Both the position numbers and the translations under genes were made by a program. From Oscillospiraceae bacterium (GTDB lineage Bacteria; Bacillota; Clostridia; Oscillospirales; Ruminococcaceae), in contig JAHZAU010000009.1 in NCBI GenBank assembly GCA_019423755.1, positions 6,184-70,183 of the forward strand: a stretch of 64,000 nt of DNA, in the 5' to 3' direction. Below, one piece after another: positions 15,376 to 23,939 of the stretch. Position 1 is the stretch's first letter. Each line of letters opens with the position of its first letter. The notes beneath the pieces are model-generated. The model searched no databases. It worked only from the letters and a program-made list of their open reading frames with translations, and was not told the DNA's origin.

Positions 15376-17261
15376 TGCCGGTCCTCCCGCTGCCCTTCCA
15401 GGTAGATGAGCAGCACCGAAATATCCGCCGGGCTCACGCCGGAGATGCGCGATGCCTGGCCGATGTTGCCGGGCTGTACCCGGTTCAGCTTCTCAATGGC
15501 TTCCAGCCGCAGGCCACGCACCTGGTGGTAATCCAGGCCCTCCGGCAGGCGGCAGCTTTCCAGACGGCGCATCTGCTCCACCTGGGCCAGCTGCTTCTGG
15601 ATATAGCCTTCGTATTTGATCTGAATTTCCACCTGCTCGGTGACCTCCGGCGGCAGCGGCGGACGCTGCGGATCGAAGGGTGCCAGGTCCTCATAGCCGA
15701 TCTGCGGCCGGCGGATGAGGTCGTCGGCGTGGGCGCCGGTATCCAGCGGAGCGGTGCCCTTCTCTTCCAGCATGGCGTTGAGCTCCGGGGATGGCCCGAA
15801 GGTCAGCTTGTGAACCCGGGCGATCTCCTCCTTGATCTGCTGCTGTTTTTCCAGGTATCTTTGATACCGCTCCTCGCTGATAAGCCCGATCTCGTGCCCC
15901 AGAGGGGTCAGACGCTGGTCGGCGTTGTCCTGCCGCAGCAGCAGACGGTACTCCGAACGGGAAGTCATCATGCGGTAGGGGTCGGAGCAGCCCTTGGTCA
16001 CCAGGTCGTCGATGAGGGTGCCGATGTAGCTGGACGCCCGGTCCAGCACCACCGGTTCCTTGCCCTGGACCTGCCGGGCGGCGTTGATGCCGGCGATCAG
16101 CCCCTGAGCGGCGGCCTCCTCGTAACCGGAGGTACCGTTAAACTGCCCGGCGCCGTAAAGCCCCGACACCGCAAAGAATTCCAGCGTGGGTTTCAGGTCC
16201 AGCGGGTCGATGCAGTCGTATTCGATGGCGTAAGCGTTACGCAGGATCTTGATGTTTTCAAAGCCCTTGATGGAGCGGTAGAGCGCCAGCTGCACGTCCT
16301 CCGGCAGGGAGGACGACAGCCCCTGCAGGTACATCTCCTCGGTGTCCAGCCCCATCGGCTCCACAAAGGTCTGGTGGCGGGGCTTGTCGGCAAACCGCAT
16401 GACCTTGTCCTCGATGCTGGGGCAGTACCGGGGCCCGACGCCCTCGATCTTGCCTCCGTAAAGGGGCGACCGGTGGATGTTGTCCCGGATAATCTGGTGG
16501 GTGGTCTCGTTGGTGTAAGCAATGTGGCAGACCACCTGATTCTTTAGCCCTTCCCGGGGCGTTTCAAAGGAAAACGGGATAATGGGCTCGTCCCCAGCCT
16601 GGACTTCCAGCTGGCTGTAGTCGATGGAGCTGCGCAGCACGCGGGCCGGGGTACCGGTCTTAAAGCGCCGCAGCCCGATGCCAAGCCGCTCCAGCGCCGC
16701 GCTGAGTCCATGGGCGGCGTGCAGCCCGTCGGGGCCGCTTTCCACCGCCGCGTCGCCCACATAGATGACGCCGTTTAAAAAGGTCCCCGAGCAGATGATG
16801 GCGGTCTGGGTCTCATACACCGCGCCCAAACGGGTCACCAGCTCCCGCACCCGGCCGTTTTCGTCCCGCCGCAGGTCCACGATCTCCGCCTGGATGACGT
16901 CCAGGTTTTCCTGCAGTTCCAGGGTGTGCTTCATCCGCCGGTGGTATTCCATGCGGTCGGACTGCACCCGCAGGCTGTGTACTGCCGGGCCCTTCCCCCG
17001 GTTGAGCATCCGGCTTTGGAGGAAGGTCTCGTCCGCCGCTTTGCCCATTTCGCCGCCCAGGGCGTCGATCTCCCGCACCAGGTGGCCCTTGGCGGTGCCG
17101 CCGATGGACGGGTTGCAGGGCATGTTGCCCACGGCGTCCAAAGACATGGTAAAGATGGCGGTCTTGGCGCCCAGACGGGCCGCCGCCAGCGCCGCTTCGA
17201 TGCCGGCGTGTCCCGCCCCGATGACCGACACATCGTATCGGCCCATGAAGTATTCGGTCAA
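15372..17261 (-). CDS. mnmG: tRNA-modifying FAD enzyme MnmG (GidA)
   Basis: 629 residues, the normal size. With MnmE it installs (carboxymethyl)aminomethyl on U34 of certain tRNAs. The dinucleotide-binding motif VIGAGHAGIEAALAAARLG lies near the start, followed by CNPSIGGTAKGHLVREIDALGG, the conserved GidA signature. RTGTPARV-like FKTGTPARVLRSSID and QFNGTSGYEEAAAQGL signatures follow. It probably starts at the TTG at 17261 because AAGGAGGA lies 8 bp upstream; an internal ATG at 17246 is a poorer choice. It lies 14 bp downstream of mnmE, its functional partner. Confidence 0.97.
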   Translation of the reverse strand: MTEYFMGRYDVSVIGAGHAGIEAALAAARLGAKTAIFTMSLDAVGNMPCNPSIGGTAKGHLVREIDALGGEMGKAADETFLQSRMLNRGKGPAVHSLRVQSDRMEYHRRMKHTLELQENLDVIQAEIVDLRRDENGRVRELVTRLGAVYETQTAIICSGTFLNGVIYVGDAAVESGPDGLHAAHGLSAALERLGIGLRRFKTGTPARVLRSSIDYSQLEVQAGDEPIIPFSFETPREGLKNQVVCHIAYTNETTHQIIRDNIHRSPLYGGKIEGVGPRYCPSIEDKVMRFADKPRHQTFVEPMGLDTEEMYLQGLSSSLPEDVQLALYRSIKGFENIKILRNAYAIEYDCIDPLDLKPTLEFFAVSGLYGAGQFNGTSGYEEAAAQGLIAGINAARQVQGKEPVVLDRASSYIGTLIDDLVTKGCSDPYRMMTSRSEYRLLLRQDNADQRLTPLGHEIGLISEERYQRYLEKQQQIKEEIARVHKLTFGPSPELNAMLEEKGTAPLDTGAHADDLIRRPQIGYEDLAPFDPQRPPLPPEVTEQVEIQIKYEGYIQKQLAQVEQMRRLESCRLPEGLDYHQVRGLRLEAIEKLNRVQPGNIGQASRISGVSPADISVLLIYLEGQREDRQ

Positions 17262-17275
17262 GGTTTCTTCCTCCT

Positions 17276-18655
17276 TTATTTTCCTACGCAGAACCGGGCA
17301 AATACCTGGTCCACCACCGCTTGGGTGGCTTTTTCACCGGTCAGGGAAAGCAGGCTGTCGATGGCCGCATCGATGCAGACGTTGACAGCGTCCAGCGTCT
17401 CCCCTGCCTCCAAGGCGTCCCACGCCTGGCGCACCGTGTCCCGGGCCTCCCGCACACACTGGCGCTGCCGCTCGTTGGCCAGGATACCGGCGGAGGAGTC
17501 CAGCCCCTCCAATTCCAACAGGGAGAACACCTCCCGGCTCAGCGCCTCTACCCCGCTGCCCGAGGCCGCCGACAGCTCCACCACATGGGGGATGCGGCTG
17601 CGGATGGCTTCCAGGTCGATCTTCCGGGGCAGGTCGGTCTTGTTGATGACCGCCACCACCGGGCGGTCCTTGATGCGGTCGATCAGCTCCAAGTCCTCGG
17701 CAGTCAGGCTGTCCGAGCTGTCGAACACCGCCAGCACCAGATAGCTTTCTTCCAGCTTTTTGTTGGCAAGCTCCACCCCCATGCGCTCCACCGGGTCCTC
17801 GGTTTCCCGCAGGCCGGCGGTATCCGCCAGGTTTAGGATGACCTCCCCCAGCCGGATGGTGTCCTCCACCACGTCCCGGGTGGTGCCGGGGATCTGGGTG
17901 ACGATGCTCTTCTGGGTGCCGGAAAGCAGGTTCATCAGGGTCGATTTTCCCACGTTGGGCCGCCCGACGATGACGGTGTTGACCCCTTCCCGCAGCACCT
18001 TGCCGCTGTCGTATTCCCGCAAGATCTGCTCCAAATCATGAAGGATTTCCCGCACCGAGGCCCGCAGGTTCTCGTCCGACACCTCGTCGATGTCCTCGTC
18101 CGGGTAATCCACCCACGCCGCCAGCGCCGAAGACACCTGCAGCATCCGGTCGGTGACCCCATGGATGCGCTGGTAGACCGCGCCGTCCCGGGCGGAAAGC
18201 GCCGCCTGGGCGCTGTGCAGCCCCTGGGCCTGGATCAGATCCGCCACCGCTTCCGCCTGGGTCAGGCTCATCTTGCCGTTGAGGAAGGCGCGCTTGGTAA
18301 ACTCCCCGGCCTCCGCCGCCCGCGCTCCCGCCGCCAAGCAGGCCCGCAGGGTGCGCTTGACCAGGTAGATGCCGCCGTGGCAGCAAATCTCCACCACGTC
18401 CTCCCCGGTGTAGCTTTTGGGCGCCCGGTAGACAAAGACCACCGCTTCGTCGATCTCGCCGTCCTGGTCAAACACCCGGCCGAACAGCCCCCGGTAACCG
18501 GCGGTTTCGGCTACGGTGCGGCCGCTGACCCCGTGGAACACCCGGTCCGCCACCTGGGCAGCCTGGGGCCCGGAGATGCGGATCATGCCAATGCCGCCGG
18601 CAGCCACCGGGGTGGAGATGGCGGCGATGGTATCGCTTGTTTGCGCAAAAATCAT
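17276..18655 (-). CDS. mnmE: tRNA-modification GTPase MnmE (TrmE/ThdF)
   Basis: 459 residues. The N-terminal folate-binding domain starts IFAQTSDTIAAISTPVA and includes GGIGMIRISG. The helical domain holds the G domain, with GRPNVGKST at 231-239 (G1), GTTRDV (G2 region), DTAGLRE (G3) and NKTD (G4). The C-terminus ends FARFCVGK, carrying the conserved C-x-G-K motif of the active enzyme. The start at 18655 gives the family-typical length; longer open frames upstream read into jag and are rejected. An extended -10 promoter lies 73 bp upstream. MnmE works with MnmG, the next gene. Confidence 0.97.
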   Translation of the reverse strand: MIFAQTSDTIAAISTPVAAGGIGMIRISGPQAAQVADRVFHGVSGRTVAETAGYRGLFGRVFDQDGEIDEAVVFVYRAPKSYTGEDVVEICCHGGIYLVKRTLRACLAAGARAAEAGEFTKRAFLNGKMSLTQAEAVADLIQAQGLHSAQAALSARDGAVYQRIHGVTDRMLQVSSALAAWVDYPDEDIDEVSDENLRASVREILHDLEQILREYDSGKVLREGVNTVIVGRPNVGKSTLMNLLSGTQKSIVTQIPGTTRDVVEDTIRLGEVILNLADTAGLRETEDPVERMGVELANKKLEESYLVLAVFDSSDSLTAEDLELIDRIKDRPVVAVINKTDLPRKIDLEAIRSRIPHVVELSAASGSGVEALSREVFSLLELEGLDSSAGILANERQRQCVREARDTVRQAWDALEAGETLDAVNVCIDAAIDSLLSLTGEKATQAVVDQVFARFCVGK

Positions 18656-18727
18656 AACAGGAGCCTCGCTTTCTTGCAGGACAGATGCCCCCGCGGCCCT
18701 TGCCGCCGGGCAAAACTTTATTCTTAT

Positions 18728-18756
18728 ATTATACCAAAAACCCCCGCCAAAGAAAA
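18728..18756 (-). promoter_or_regulatory. Promoter of the mnmE-mnmG-GNAT-rsmG operon
   Basis: The minus strand has an extended -10 (TGGTATAAT) 17 bp from a weak -35 (TTTTCT). It lies between the jag terminator and mnmE. Confidence 0.6.
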
Positions 18757-18780
18757 CCGCCTGCGGCCCTTTCCCCAAAC

Positions 18781-18820
18781 AAAAAACAGGGATGCTTTCG
18801 CATCCCTGTTTGCTTTTTTT
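18781..18820. terminator. Terminator after jag
   Basis: AACAGGGATGC and GCATCCCTGTT pair around a TTTC loop. T-rich runs flank both sides, so it can work on either strand. It separates the rpmH-jag operon from mnmE. Confidence 0.9.
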
Positions 18821-18830
18821 GCTAGCTGGA

Positions 18831-19772
18831 CTACTCCAGATCGATCTTGGCGTAAAGAGCCACGTCCTGGGCCTCGCTGGGGGCCTCAGAGCGAGGCACC
18901 TCGGTGCGGGGCGTAACCGGAGCCTTGTCCTCCTCGCTGCGGCGCTCGGGACGAGGACCGCGGCGGCGGGAACCTTCCGGCTTGGGGCCGTTGCCCGGAC
19001 GGAATACAAACGGTTTGGACTCGCCTTCCTCGCTGTGGCTGCCTTCGCCCTGGGGACGGCGGCCGCCGCGGGGTTTGCTGTAACCGCCTTTGCCGCCCTT
19101 ACCGGAACGGCCGCCCTTGTAGCCGCCTTTGCCGGCGGGGCGTTTGACGGGGTTGGTGGAGCTGATGACCACCCGGCGGTTGGGCTCTTCCCCGATGGAG
19201 GAAGAGGTGGCGCCCTCTACGGTAGCCACGGTAGCGTGGATGATGCGGCGCTCATAGGGGTTCATGGGCTCCAGGGTCACGCTGCGGCCGGTCTTGACGG
19301 CGCTGCGGGCCAGACGGCGGGCCAGGGATTCCAGGGTCTTTTCCCGTTTTTCCCGGAAGTTGCCGCTGTCGATGGTCACACGCATGTAGTCGCCTTCCAG
19401 ACGGTTGATCACCAGACCGGTCAGGTACTGGATGGAATCGATGGTCTCGCCGCGGCGGCCGATGACAAAGCCCAGGTCCTCACCCTTGAGGGTGATGCGC
19501 AGGGTATCGCCTTCCGCGTTGGCGTCCAGGGTGAAGTCCTGGGCGCCCATGGCCTTGAGGATACCGGAGATATACTCCACCGCTGCCGCTGCTTTATCGT
19601 CCTCTTTCACAAAGACGCGCACCTTGGCAGGGTAGCTTTTCAGGCCCAAAAAGCCTTTTTTCGGCAGATCGATGATCTCGAACTCCGCTTTTTCCCGGGT
19701 GACGCCCAGCTGGGCGCAGCCCTCTTCGATGGCAAGGTCCACTGTTTTTCCTGTGGTGATAATCTCCTTCAA
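18831..19772 (-). CDS. jag: RNA-binding protein Jag/KhpB with disordered tail
   Basis: 313 residues, longer than the usual ~200-250. The Jag-N domain (residues 1-55, KGFLGLKSYPAKV) precedes a KH domain (about 70-150, GFVIGRRGETIDSIQYL) and an R3H domain (about 150-205, MNPYERRIIHATV). From about residue 210 there is a Gly/Lys/Arg/Ser-rich tail (GGYKGGRSGKGGKGGYSKPR) ending in an acidic stretch; this low-complexity extension is the odd feature. In Streptococcus KhpB acts with KhpA in cell elongation and sRNA binding. The gene follows yidC with a 48-bp gap, as in most Firmicutes. An ATG start with AGAGGAGG upstream is clear. Confidence 0.95.
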   Translation of the reverse strand: MKEIITTGKTVDLAIEEGCAQLGVTREKAEFEIIDLPKKGFLGLKSYPAKVRVFVKEDDKAAAAVEYISGILKAMGAQDFTLDANAEGDTLRITLKGEDLGFVIGRRGETIDSIQYLTGLVINRLEGDYMRVTIDSGNFREKREKTLESLARRLARSAVKTGRSVTLEPMNPYERRIIHATVATVEGATSSSIGEEPNRRVVISSTNPVKRPAGKGGYKGGRSGKGGKGGYSKPRGGRRPQGEGSHSEEGESKPFVFRPGNGPKPEGSRRRGPRPERRSEEDKAPVTPRTEVPRSEAPSEAQDVALYAKIDLE

Positions 19773-19820
19773 AACCGATTACCTCCTCTTTGCTTTCGAT
19801 TTTATCCCGAAGGGCAAAGC

Positions 19821-20861
19821 CTACTTCAGATCGTCGTCGGTGACTTCTTCGTATACTTCGCCGTATTTTTCTGCGTCACGTTTTCTGGCGGCAGCCAGCT
19901 TCTGACGGTTGATTTCCTTCTGGCTGAGGGCGCGCTGCTTGGCCTCGGCGTCGCCTTCTTTGGCGCGTTTTTTGGCCTCGATGCGCTCCAGGCGCGCTTT
20001 TTCTTTGCGCTCCTCCAGCTCTGCCTTGGCTTTTTCCGCCATTTCTTTGGGGTTATAGAACTTGTTGAGCACCAGGGTCTGTACCATCATCAGCAGGTTG
20101 GAGATCACCCAGTAGATACCAACACCGGCCGGTACCTGGAAGGCGATGAACACCGACATGAGAGGCATGGTATAGATCATTGCCTTCATGGTGCCGGCGC
20201 CGGGGCCTTCTGCGGTCATGGGGTTGGCTTTCATGCTGATGTAGGAGGACAGGAACGCGGTCACACCGGAGAGGATGGGGATCAGGATCAGGATGTTCAG
20301 CGCCATGGTGGGCTGTTCACCCAGGTTGATGCCCAAAAAGCTCATGTTGAAGGACTGGACCTGGTTGACGAAATCCTGTCCCATAGCAGAGAATGCTTCC
20401 GGGTTCTGGTGTACTGCGTTGATGATGGAGCTTTCCGGAGAGTAGTTACTGAGGGTCATGCCGGCAGCGGTCATGATCTCTTTTGCCTGCTGGATCACCG
20501 CGTCGCCCATGCCCAGGATGTGCTTCATGGGCTTGTAGATGACGTCGATGAGTCCGAAGAGGATGGCAAACTGGATGAGCATGGGCAGGCAGCCTGCGGT
20601 GGGCTTGTAATTTTCCCTGTCGTAGAGCTTCTGCATCTCTTCGGCCATCTTCTGCTGGTTTTTGGCGTACATCTTCTGGATCTCGCGCATCTCCGGCTGG
20701 AAGGCCGCCATCTTCGCGGAGGACTTCTGCTGCTTGATGGAAAGCGGGATCATCAGGAGCTTTGTCAGGATGGTGAAGACCAGCAGCGCCCAACCGTAGC
20801 TGTTGAGGATGTTGTACAGGAACTTCATGACCCATCCGAGGGGAATTCCGAGAATATACAT
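19821..20861 (-). CDS. yidC: Membrane protein insertase YidC/Oxa1 family
   Basis: 346 residues. It inserts membrane proteins, alone or with Sec. Membrane segments are visible at the N-terminus (about residues 3-20, 22-45) and then VISNLLMMVQTLVLN and MPLMSVFIAFQVPAGVGIYW nearer the C-terminus. The Gram-positive type has a cytoplasmic coiled loop (KMAAFQPEMREIQKMYAKNQ) and a long basic/acidic C-terminal tail (KRAKEGDAEAKQRALSQKE). GGAGGT lies 8 bp before the ATG at 20861. It has no signal peptidase II cysteine obvious at the N-terminus, unlike some YidC1 forms. It is co-oriented with rpmH, rnpA and yidD upstream and jag downstream. Confidence 0.95.
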   Translation of the reverse strand: MYILGIPLGWVMKFLYNILNSYGWALLVFTILTKLLMIPLSIKQQKSSAKMAAFQPEMREIQKMYAKNQQKMAEEMQKLYDRENYKPTAGCLPMLIQFAILFGLIDVIYKPMKHILGMGDAVIQQAKEIMTAAGMTLSNYSPESSIINAVHQNPEAFSAMGQDFVNQVQSFNMSFLGINLGEQPTMALNILILIPILSGVTAFLSSYISMKANPMTAEGPGAGTMKAMIYTMPLMSVFIAFQVPAGVGIYWVISNLLMMVQTLVLNKFYNPKEMAEKAKAELEERKEKARLERIEAKKRAKEGDAEAKQRALSQKEINRQKLAAARKRDAEKYGEVYEEVTDDDLK

Positions 20862-20879
20862 GGGATAAACCTCCGTTTC

Positions 20880-20918
20880 ACGCAGGACCTCTGAAACCGG
20901 CAATCGCCCTCCTGCGTG
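20880..20918 (-). promoter_or_regulatory. Leader hairpin immediately before yidC
   Basis: CACGCAGGA and TCCTGCGTG pair across about 22 bases, ending next to the yidC ribosome-binding site. No T tract follows, so translational control is more likely than termination. Between yidD and yidC a second hairpin (AGCCGGC/GCCGGCT, 20959-20994) is followed by TTTTC. Confidence 0.45.
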
Positions 20919-21030
20919 TTTTTTGTAAAGGTGCCCGATGGGATATTTCTGGTGAAAAGCCGGCGGCCGGACGAGCTTCCGTCCTGCCGGCTGCTTTCCT
21001 TAAAATAAGGGGTTTGCGGAAAGCCTGGTA

Positions 21031-21261
21031 CTATCTATCCCGATCCAACCGTTCGGGCACGGGGTCGTAGCCGCCGTCGTTAAAGGGGTGACAGCGGCAG
21101 ATGCGCTTTACCGCCAGCCACCCGCCCCGCAGCAAACCAAAGCGCTGGATCGCTGTATAGGCGTAGGAAGAACAGGTGGGGGTAAAACGGCATTGGGGCG
21201 GGAAACAGGGGGACAGAAACTTCTGGTAAAACCGGATGAGCAGCAATGCGATCTGTTTCAC
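21031..21261 (-). CDS. yidD: Membrane protein insertion efficiency factor YidD
   Basis: 76 residues. It contains the hallmark Cys pattern of YidD: IRFYQKFLSPCFPPQCRFTPTCSSYAY. The conserved HPFNDGGYDPVP is near the end. YidD is a small membrane-associated protein that helps YidC-dependent insertion. Its ATG overlaps the rnpA stop (ATGA), so it is translationally coupled to rnpA, the standard arrangement in many bacteria. Confidence 0.95.
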   Translation of the reverse strand: MKQIALLLIRFYQKFLSPCFPPQCRFTPTCSSYAYTAIQRFGLLRGGWLAVKRICRCHPFNDGGYDPVPERLDRDR

Positions 21262-21671
21262 GATGGTTTCCCCGCCTTAGGCTCCTTTGTGGGGCGCGGC
21301 TGCGCCGGTTTGGGGGAGCCTGTCTGCTTCTGTGCGGTAAGGCTTTGGATTTGTTTTTTCATCACAGGCAGGATCTGGGTGCTTTTGGCGTCCTTGGTTC
21401 TGACCCGGGCGACGAAAACAAAATCCCACCCATCCGGCAAGGTAGGCTCCAGCTGGCGGTACGCCTCCCGAATGATCCGCTTGCAGCGGTTTCGGGATAC
21501 CGCCGTCCCCAGCTTTTTGGTCACCGTAATGCCCATACGGCAGCCGCTGTGGCGGTTTTTCCCGCCGGACTTGGCCGCGTAGGTGACCAAAAGGGGATGG
21601 ACGCTGCTTTTTCCCCGGTTATAAAGACGCACAAAGTCTTTGTTGAGCTTTAAGGTTTTGAGTTTCTGCAT
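21258..21671 (-). CDS. rnpA: RNase P protein component
   Basis: 137 residues. It is the protein subunit of RNase P, which matures tRNA 5' ends. The RNR motif AVSRNRCKRIIREAYR is intact and the N-terminal RNA-binding part (LKLNKDFVRLYNRGKSSVHP) is normal. The C-terminus is extended by about 25 residues rich in Pro/Lys/Thr (GSPKPAQPRPTKEPKAGKPS) compared with the usual ~115-120. It lies between rpmH (270 bp upstream) and yidD (4-bp overlap). Confidence 0.95.
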   Translation of the reverse strand: MQKLKTLKLNKDFVRLYNRGKSSVHPLLVTYAAKSGGKNRHSGCRMGITVTKKLGTAVSRNRCKRIIREAYRQLEPTLPDGWDFVFVARVRTKDAKSTQILPVMKKQIQSLTAQKQTGSPKPAQPRPTKEPKAGKPS

Positions 21672-21941
21672 ACTTTGCCCTTACTCTTTGGTCTTGGGTT
21701 TGTCAGGCGAGGCCGCCACCGTTGCCCCCATTTTCGGATACAAGAAAAGAGCCATCCCACCACCCCACCGAGGGCGCACCCCCGTGCATCAGGTATGAGA
21801 CAGCCCCCTCATTTTCCGGTTTATGAGGATGGAAAACGGGACTTGTGCCCTTGCCCCAAAGCAGCTGCCAGCCCGTCCCCAAGGGAAGCGGGCCACAACC
21901 GCGGGCAAGCGCCGGCCTCGATAATAAGCCTGTCCGCAAAA
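21672..21941 (-). other. Unusually long rpmH-rnpA intergenic region
   Basis: 270 bp separates rpmH from rnpA, where the two are often close together. It contains a G-rich stretch on the minus strand (GGTGGGGTGGTGGGATGG, about 21755-21772) and a small hairpin (CCTCAT/ATGAGG). A 78-codon open frame (21703-21939, minus) has no recognisable protein features. Nothing here matches a known RNA family by eye. Confidence 0.4.
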
Positions 21942-22076
21942 TTAGTAGGTCAGCTGTTTTCTGCCTTTTGCTCTTCTGCGGGCCAGAACTTTGCGGCCAT
22001 TTCTAGTCGCCATTCTTTTTCTGAAACCGTGCTCTTTTTTTCTCTGCAGCTTCTTCGGCTGGTATGTTCTCCACAT
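21942..22076 (-). CDS. rpmH: 50S ribosomal protein L34
   Basis: 44 residues of very basic L34: MWRTYQPKKLQRKKEHGFRK then RMATRNGRKVLARRRAKGRK. GGGAGG lies 9 bp before the ATG. It is the first gene of the origin-proximal minus-strand operon, read from a strong promoter at 22120-22148. Confidence 0.98.
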   Translation of the reverse strand: MWRTYQPKKLQRKKEHGFRKRMATRNGRKVLARRRAKGRKQLTY

Positions 22077-22119
22077 GATTTGATTCCCTCCCTTCCAAGG
22101 CGAAACCTTACAGAATAAA

Positions 22120-22148
22120 ATTATAGACAATCCAGCCCCAAAAGTCAA
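22120..22148 (-). promoter_or_regulatory. rpmH operon promoter
   Basis: On the minus strand TTGACT and TATAAT are separated by 17 bp, 44 bp before the rpmH start. Confidence 0.8.
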
Positions 22149-22299
22149 GGGAAACCCGCAGCCGGACACAGGTTTTTTACATTTTTGAGAAGGCTTCCGC
22201 CCCCTAGCCGCCCACCTTTGTAGAAATCTGCTGGAAGGCTGCCAAAAACCGGACGCAAAATTCTACGGGGAGCTTTGTCGATTTCGGTGGAAAGGGTAC

Positions 22300-22329
22300 T
22301 TGAAACTTTCCACATCTCTGTGTTAAAAT
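22300..22329 (+). promoter_or_regulatory. dnaA promoter overlapping a DnaA-box-like site
   Basis: TTGAAA and TAAAAT are separated by 18 bp. The spacer contains CTTTCCACA (22306-22314), a degenerate DnaA box, consistent with autoregulation. Further box-like sequences lie downstream at 22331-22339 (reverse of TTGTACACA), 22367-22375 (TCTTCCACA) and 22507-22515 (TTATCCACT, one mismatch to consensus). Confidence 0.6.
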
Positions 22330-22544
22330 ATGTGTACAAAATTGTTGAAAGATATTTTTTCACTCATCTTCCACAACCTTTCCCGATCTCTCTCAACCGA
22401 TCCCGCCTCCTGTTTAAAAAGTGTGGAACCTCCGTTTCATCCTAGCGGACAGGCTGGTCCGGACCGGTGTTTTCTTCTGTTGAGATGTGTGAAACAATTC
22501 TGCATAATTATCCACTCCCATACGGAAGAAGGGCTGCTTGCATT

Positions 22545-23900
22545 ATGAACTCATTAAATGAAGTGTTCCAGCAGGTCAAGGAATACTGCCTGCGCTCCAA
22601 CCGCATCCCGGAGCTGGCGTACAAGCTTTGGATCGACGATATTGAAATGGTCCAGTTCGACGGCTCCAGCGCGACCCTGGCGGTCAGCGCCGACTTTAAA
22701 AAGGATATCATCGAAAGCCGCTATCTGTCTATCCTCAACGAAGGCTTCCAGAACGCCATGGGCTTCCCGGTCAACCTGCGGGTCATCTCCCAACAGGCTG
22801 GCGCCGCCGCGCCTGCGGCCCCCTCGGCAGCTCCCGCCCAGCCGGCCTCCCCGGCGGCGGACCCCACCCTTTCCAACCCGGACGGCGACTACGAATACAC
22901 CTTCGAGACCTTTATCGTCGGCCCTTCCAATAAGTTTGCCAACGCCGCCTGCCACGCCGTGGCCCAAAACCCGGCCAACGCCTACAACCCCCTGTTTATC
23001 TACGGCGGCTCCGGCCTGGGCAAGACCCACCTGCTCTGCGCCATCTCGGCAGAGATCAAGAAAAACGACCCCCGCACCAACGTTATCTACGTCAAGGGCG
23101 AGGAATTTACCAACGAGCTGATCGCCGCCATCGCCAACGAAAGCACCAAGCAGTTCCACGACAAATACCGCCAGGCGGACGTGCTGCTGGTGGACGACAT
23201 CCAGTTTATCGGCGGCAAAGAGAGCACCCAGGAAGAGTTCTTCCATACCTTCAACTCCCTTTACGAAAGCGGCAAACAGATCGTCCTCACCTCCGACCGG
23301 CCGCCCAAGGAGATCAAAACCCTGGAAGAGCGGCTGCGCACCCGCTTTGAGTGGGGCCTGCTGGCCGACATCCAGCCCCCGGATGTAGAGACCCGCATCG
23401 CCATCATCCGGCGCAAGGCGGAACTTCTCAACCTGAACATCCCCAACGAGGTTTCGGAATACATCGCCGGCCGCATCAAAAACAACATCCGCCAGCTGGA
23501 AGGCGTGGTCAAAAAGCTCAACGCCTACCAGCAGTTGGCCCAGACGGCGCCCTCCATCATCATTGCGCAGAACGCCATCCGGGACATCCTCAACGACAAC
23601 CAGCCTATCCCAGTGACGGTGGAACGCATCATCTCCGAGGTGGGACGGACCTTCGGGGTCAACAGCTCGGATATCCGCTCCACCAAGCGCTCCTCCCAGA
23701 TCTCCAACGCCCGTCAGATCGCCATGTACATCATCCGGGAGATCACCCAGATGTCCATGGCCTCCATCGGCGAGGAATTTGGCGGCCGCGACCACTCCAC
23801 CGTGGTCTACGCCATCAACCAGGTGAGCAAAAACATGAAGCAGGATTCCAAGTACAAGGAAACGGTGGAAGACATCATCAAAAACATCCGGGACGCCTAA
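22545..23900 (+). CDS. dnaA: Chromosomal replication initiator DnaA
   Basis: 451 residues. Domain I (about 1-85) is followed by an Ala/Pro-rich linker (domain II, about 86-115). The AAA+ domain has Walker A GGSGLGKTHL near 153, Walker B VLLVDDIQFIGG and sensor RTRFEWGL. Domain IV carries the DnaA signature GGRDHSTVVYA near 412. DnaA binds DnaA boxes and opens oriC. The start at 22545 gives the family N-terminus MNSLNEVFQQVKEY; the frame extends upstream but without conserved sequence. The ribosome-binding site is weak, as is often seen for dnaA. DnaA-box-like sites flank the gene on both sides. Confidence 0.97.
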   Translation: MNSLNEVFQQVKEYCLRSNRIPELAYKLWIDDIEMVQFDGSSATLAVSADFKKDIIESRYLSILNEGFQNAMGFPVNLRVISQQAGAAAPAAPSAAPAQPASPAADPTLSNPDGDYEYTFETFIVGPSNKFANAACHAVAQNPANAYNPLFIYGGSGLGKTHLLCAISAEIKKNDPRTNVIYVKGEEFTNELIAAIANESTKQFHDKYRQADVLLVDDIQFIGGKESTQEEFFHTFNSLYESGKQIVLTSDRPPKEIKTLEERLRTRFEWGLLADIQPPDVETRIAIIRRKAELLNLNIPNEVSEYIAGRIKNNIRQLEGVVKKLNAYQQLAQTAPSIIIAQNAIRDILNDNQPIPVTVERIISEVGRTFGVNSSDIRSTKRSSQISNARQIAMYIIREITQMSMASIGEEFGGRDHSTVVYAINQVSKNMKQDSKYKETVEDIIKNIRDA

Positions 23901-23939
23901 ATTCCTTCGGTGGAAAAGCCTTCGGCAGCCGCTGCTCCC

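Noticed and set aside
17276..19009. Longer MnmE starting within jag
   Set aside because: The extension reads jag in another frame; the family start and length fit 18655.
21703..21939. 78-codon minus-strand open frame between rpmH and rnpA
   Set aside because: No conserved features or clear ribosome-binding site; composition does not look coding.
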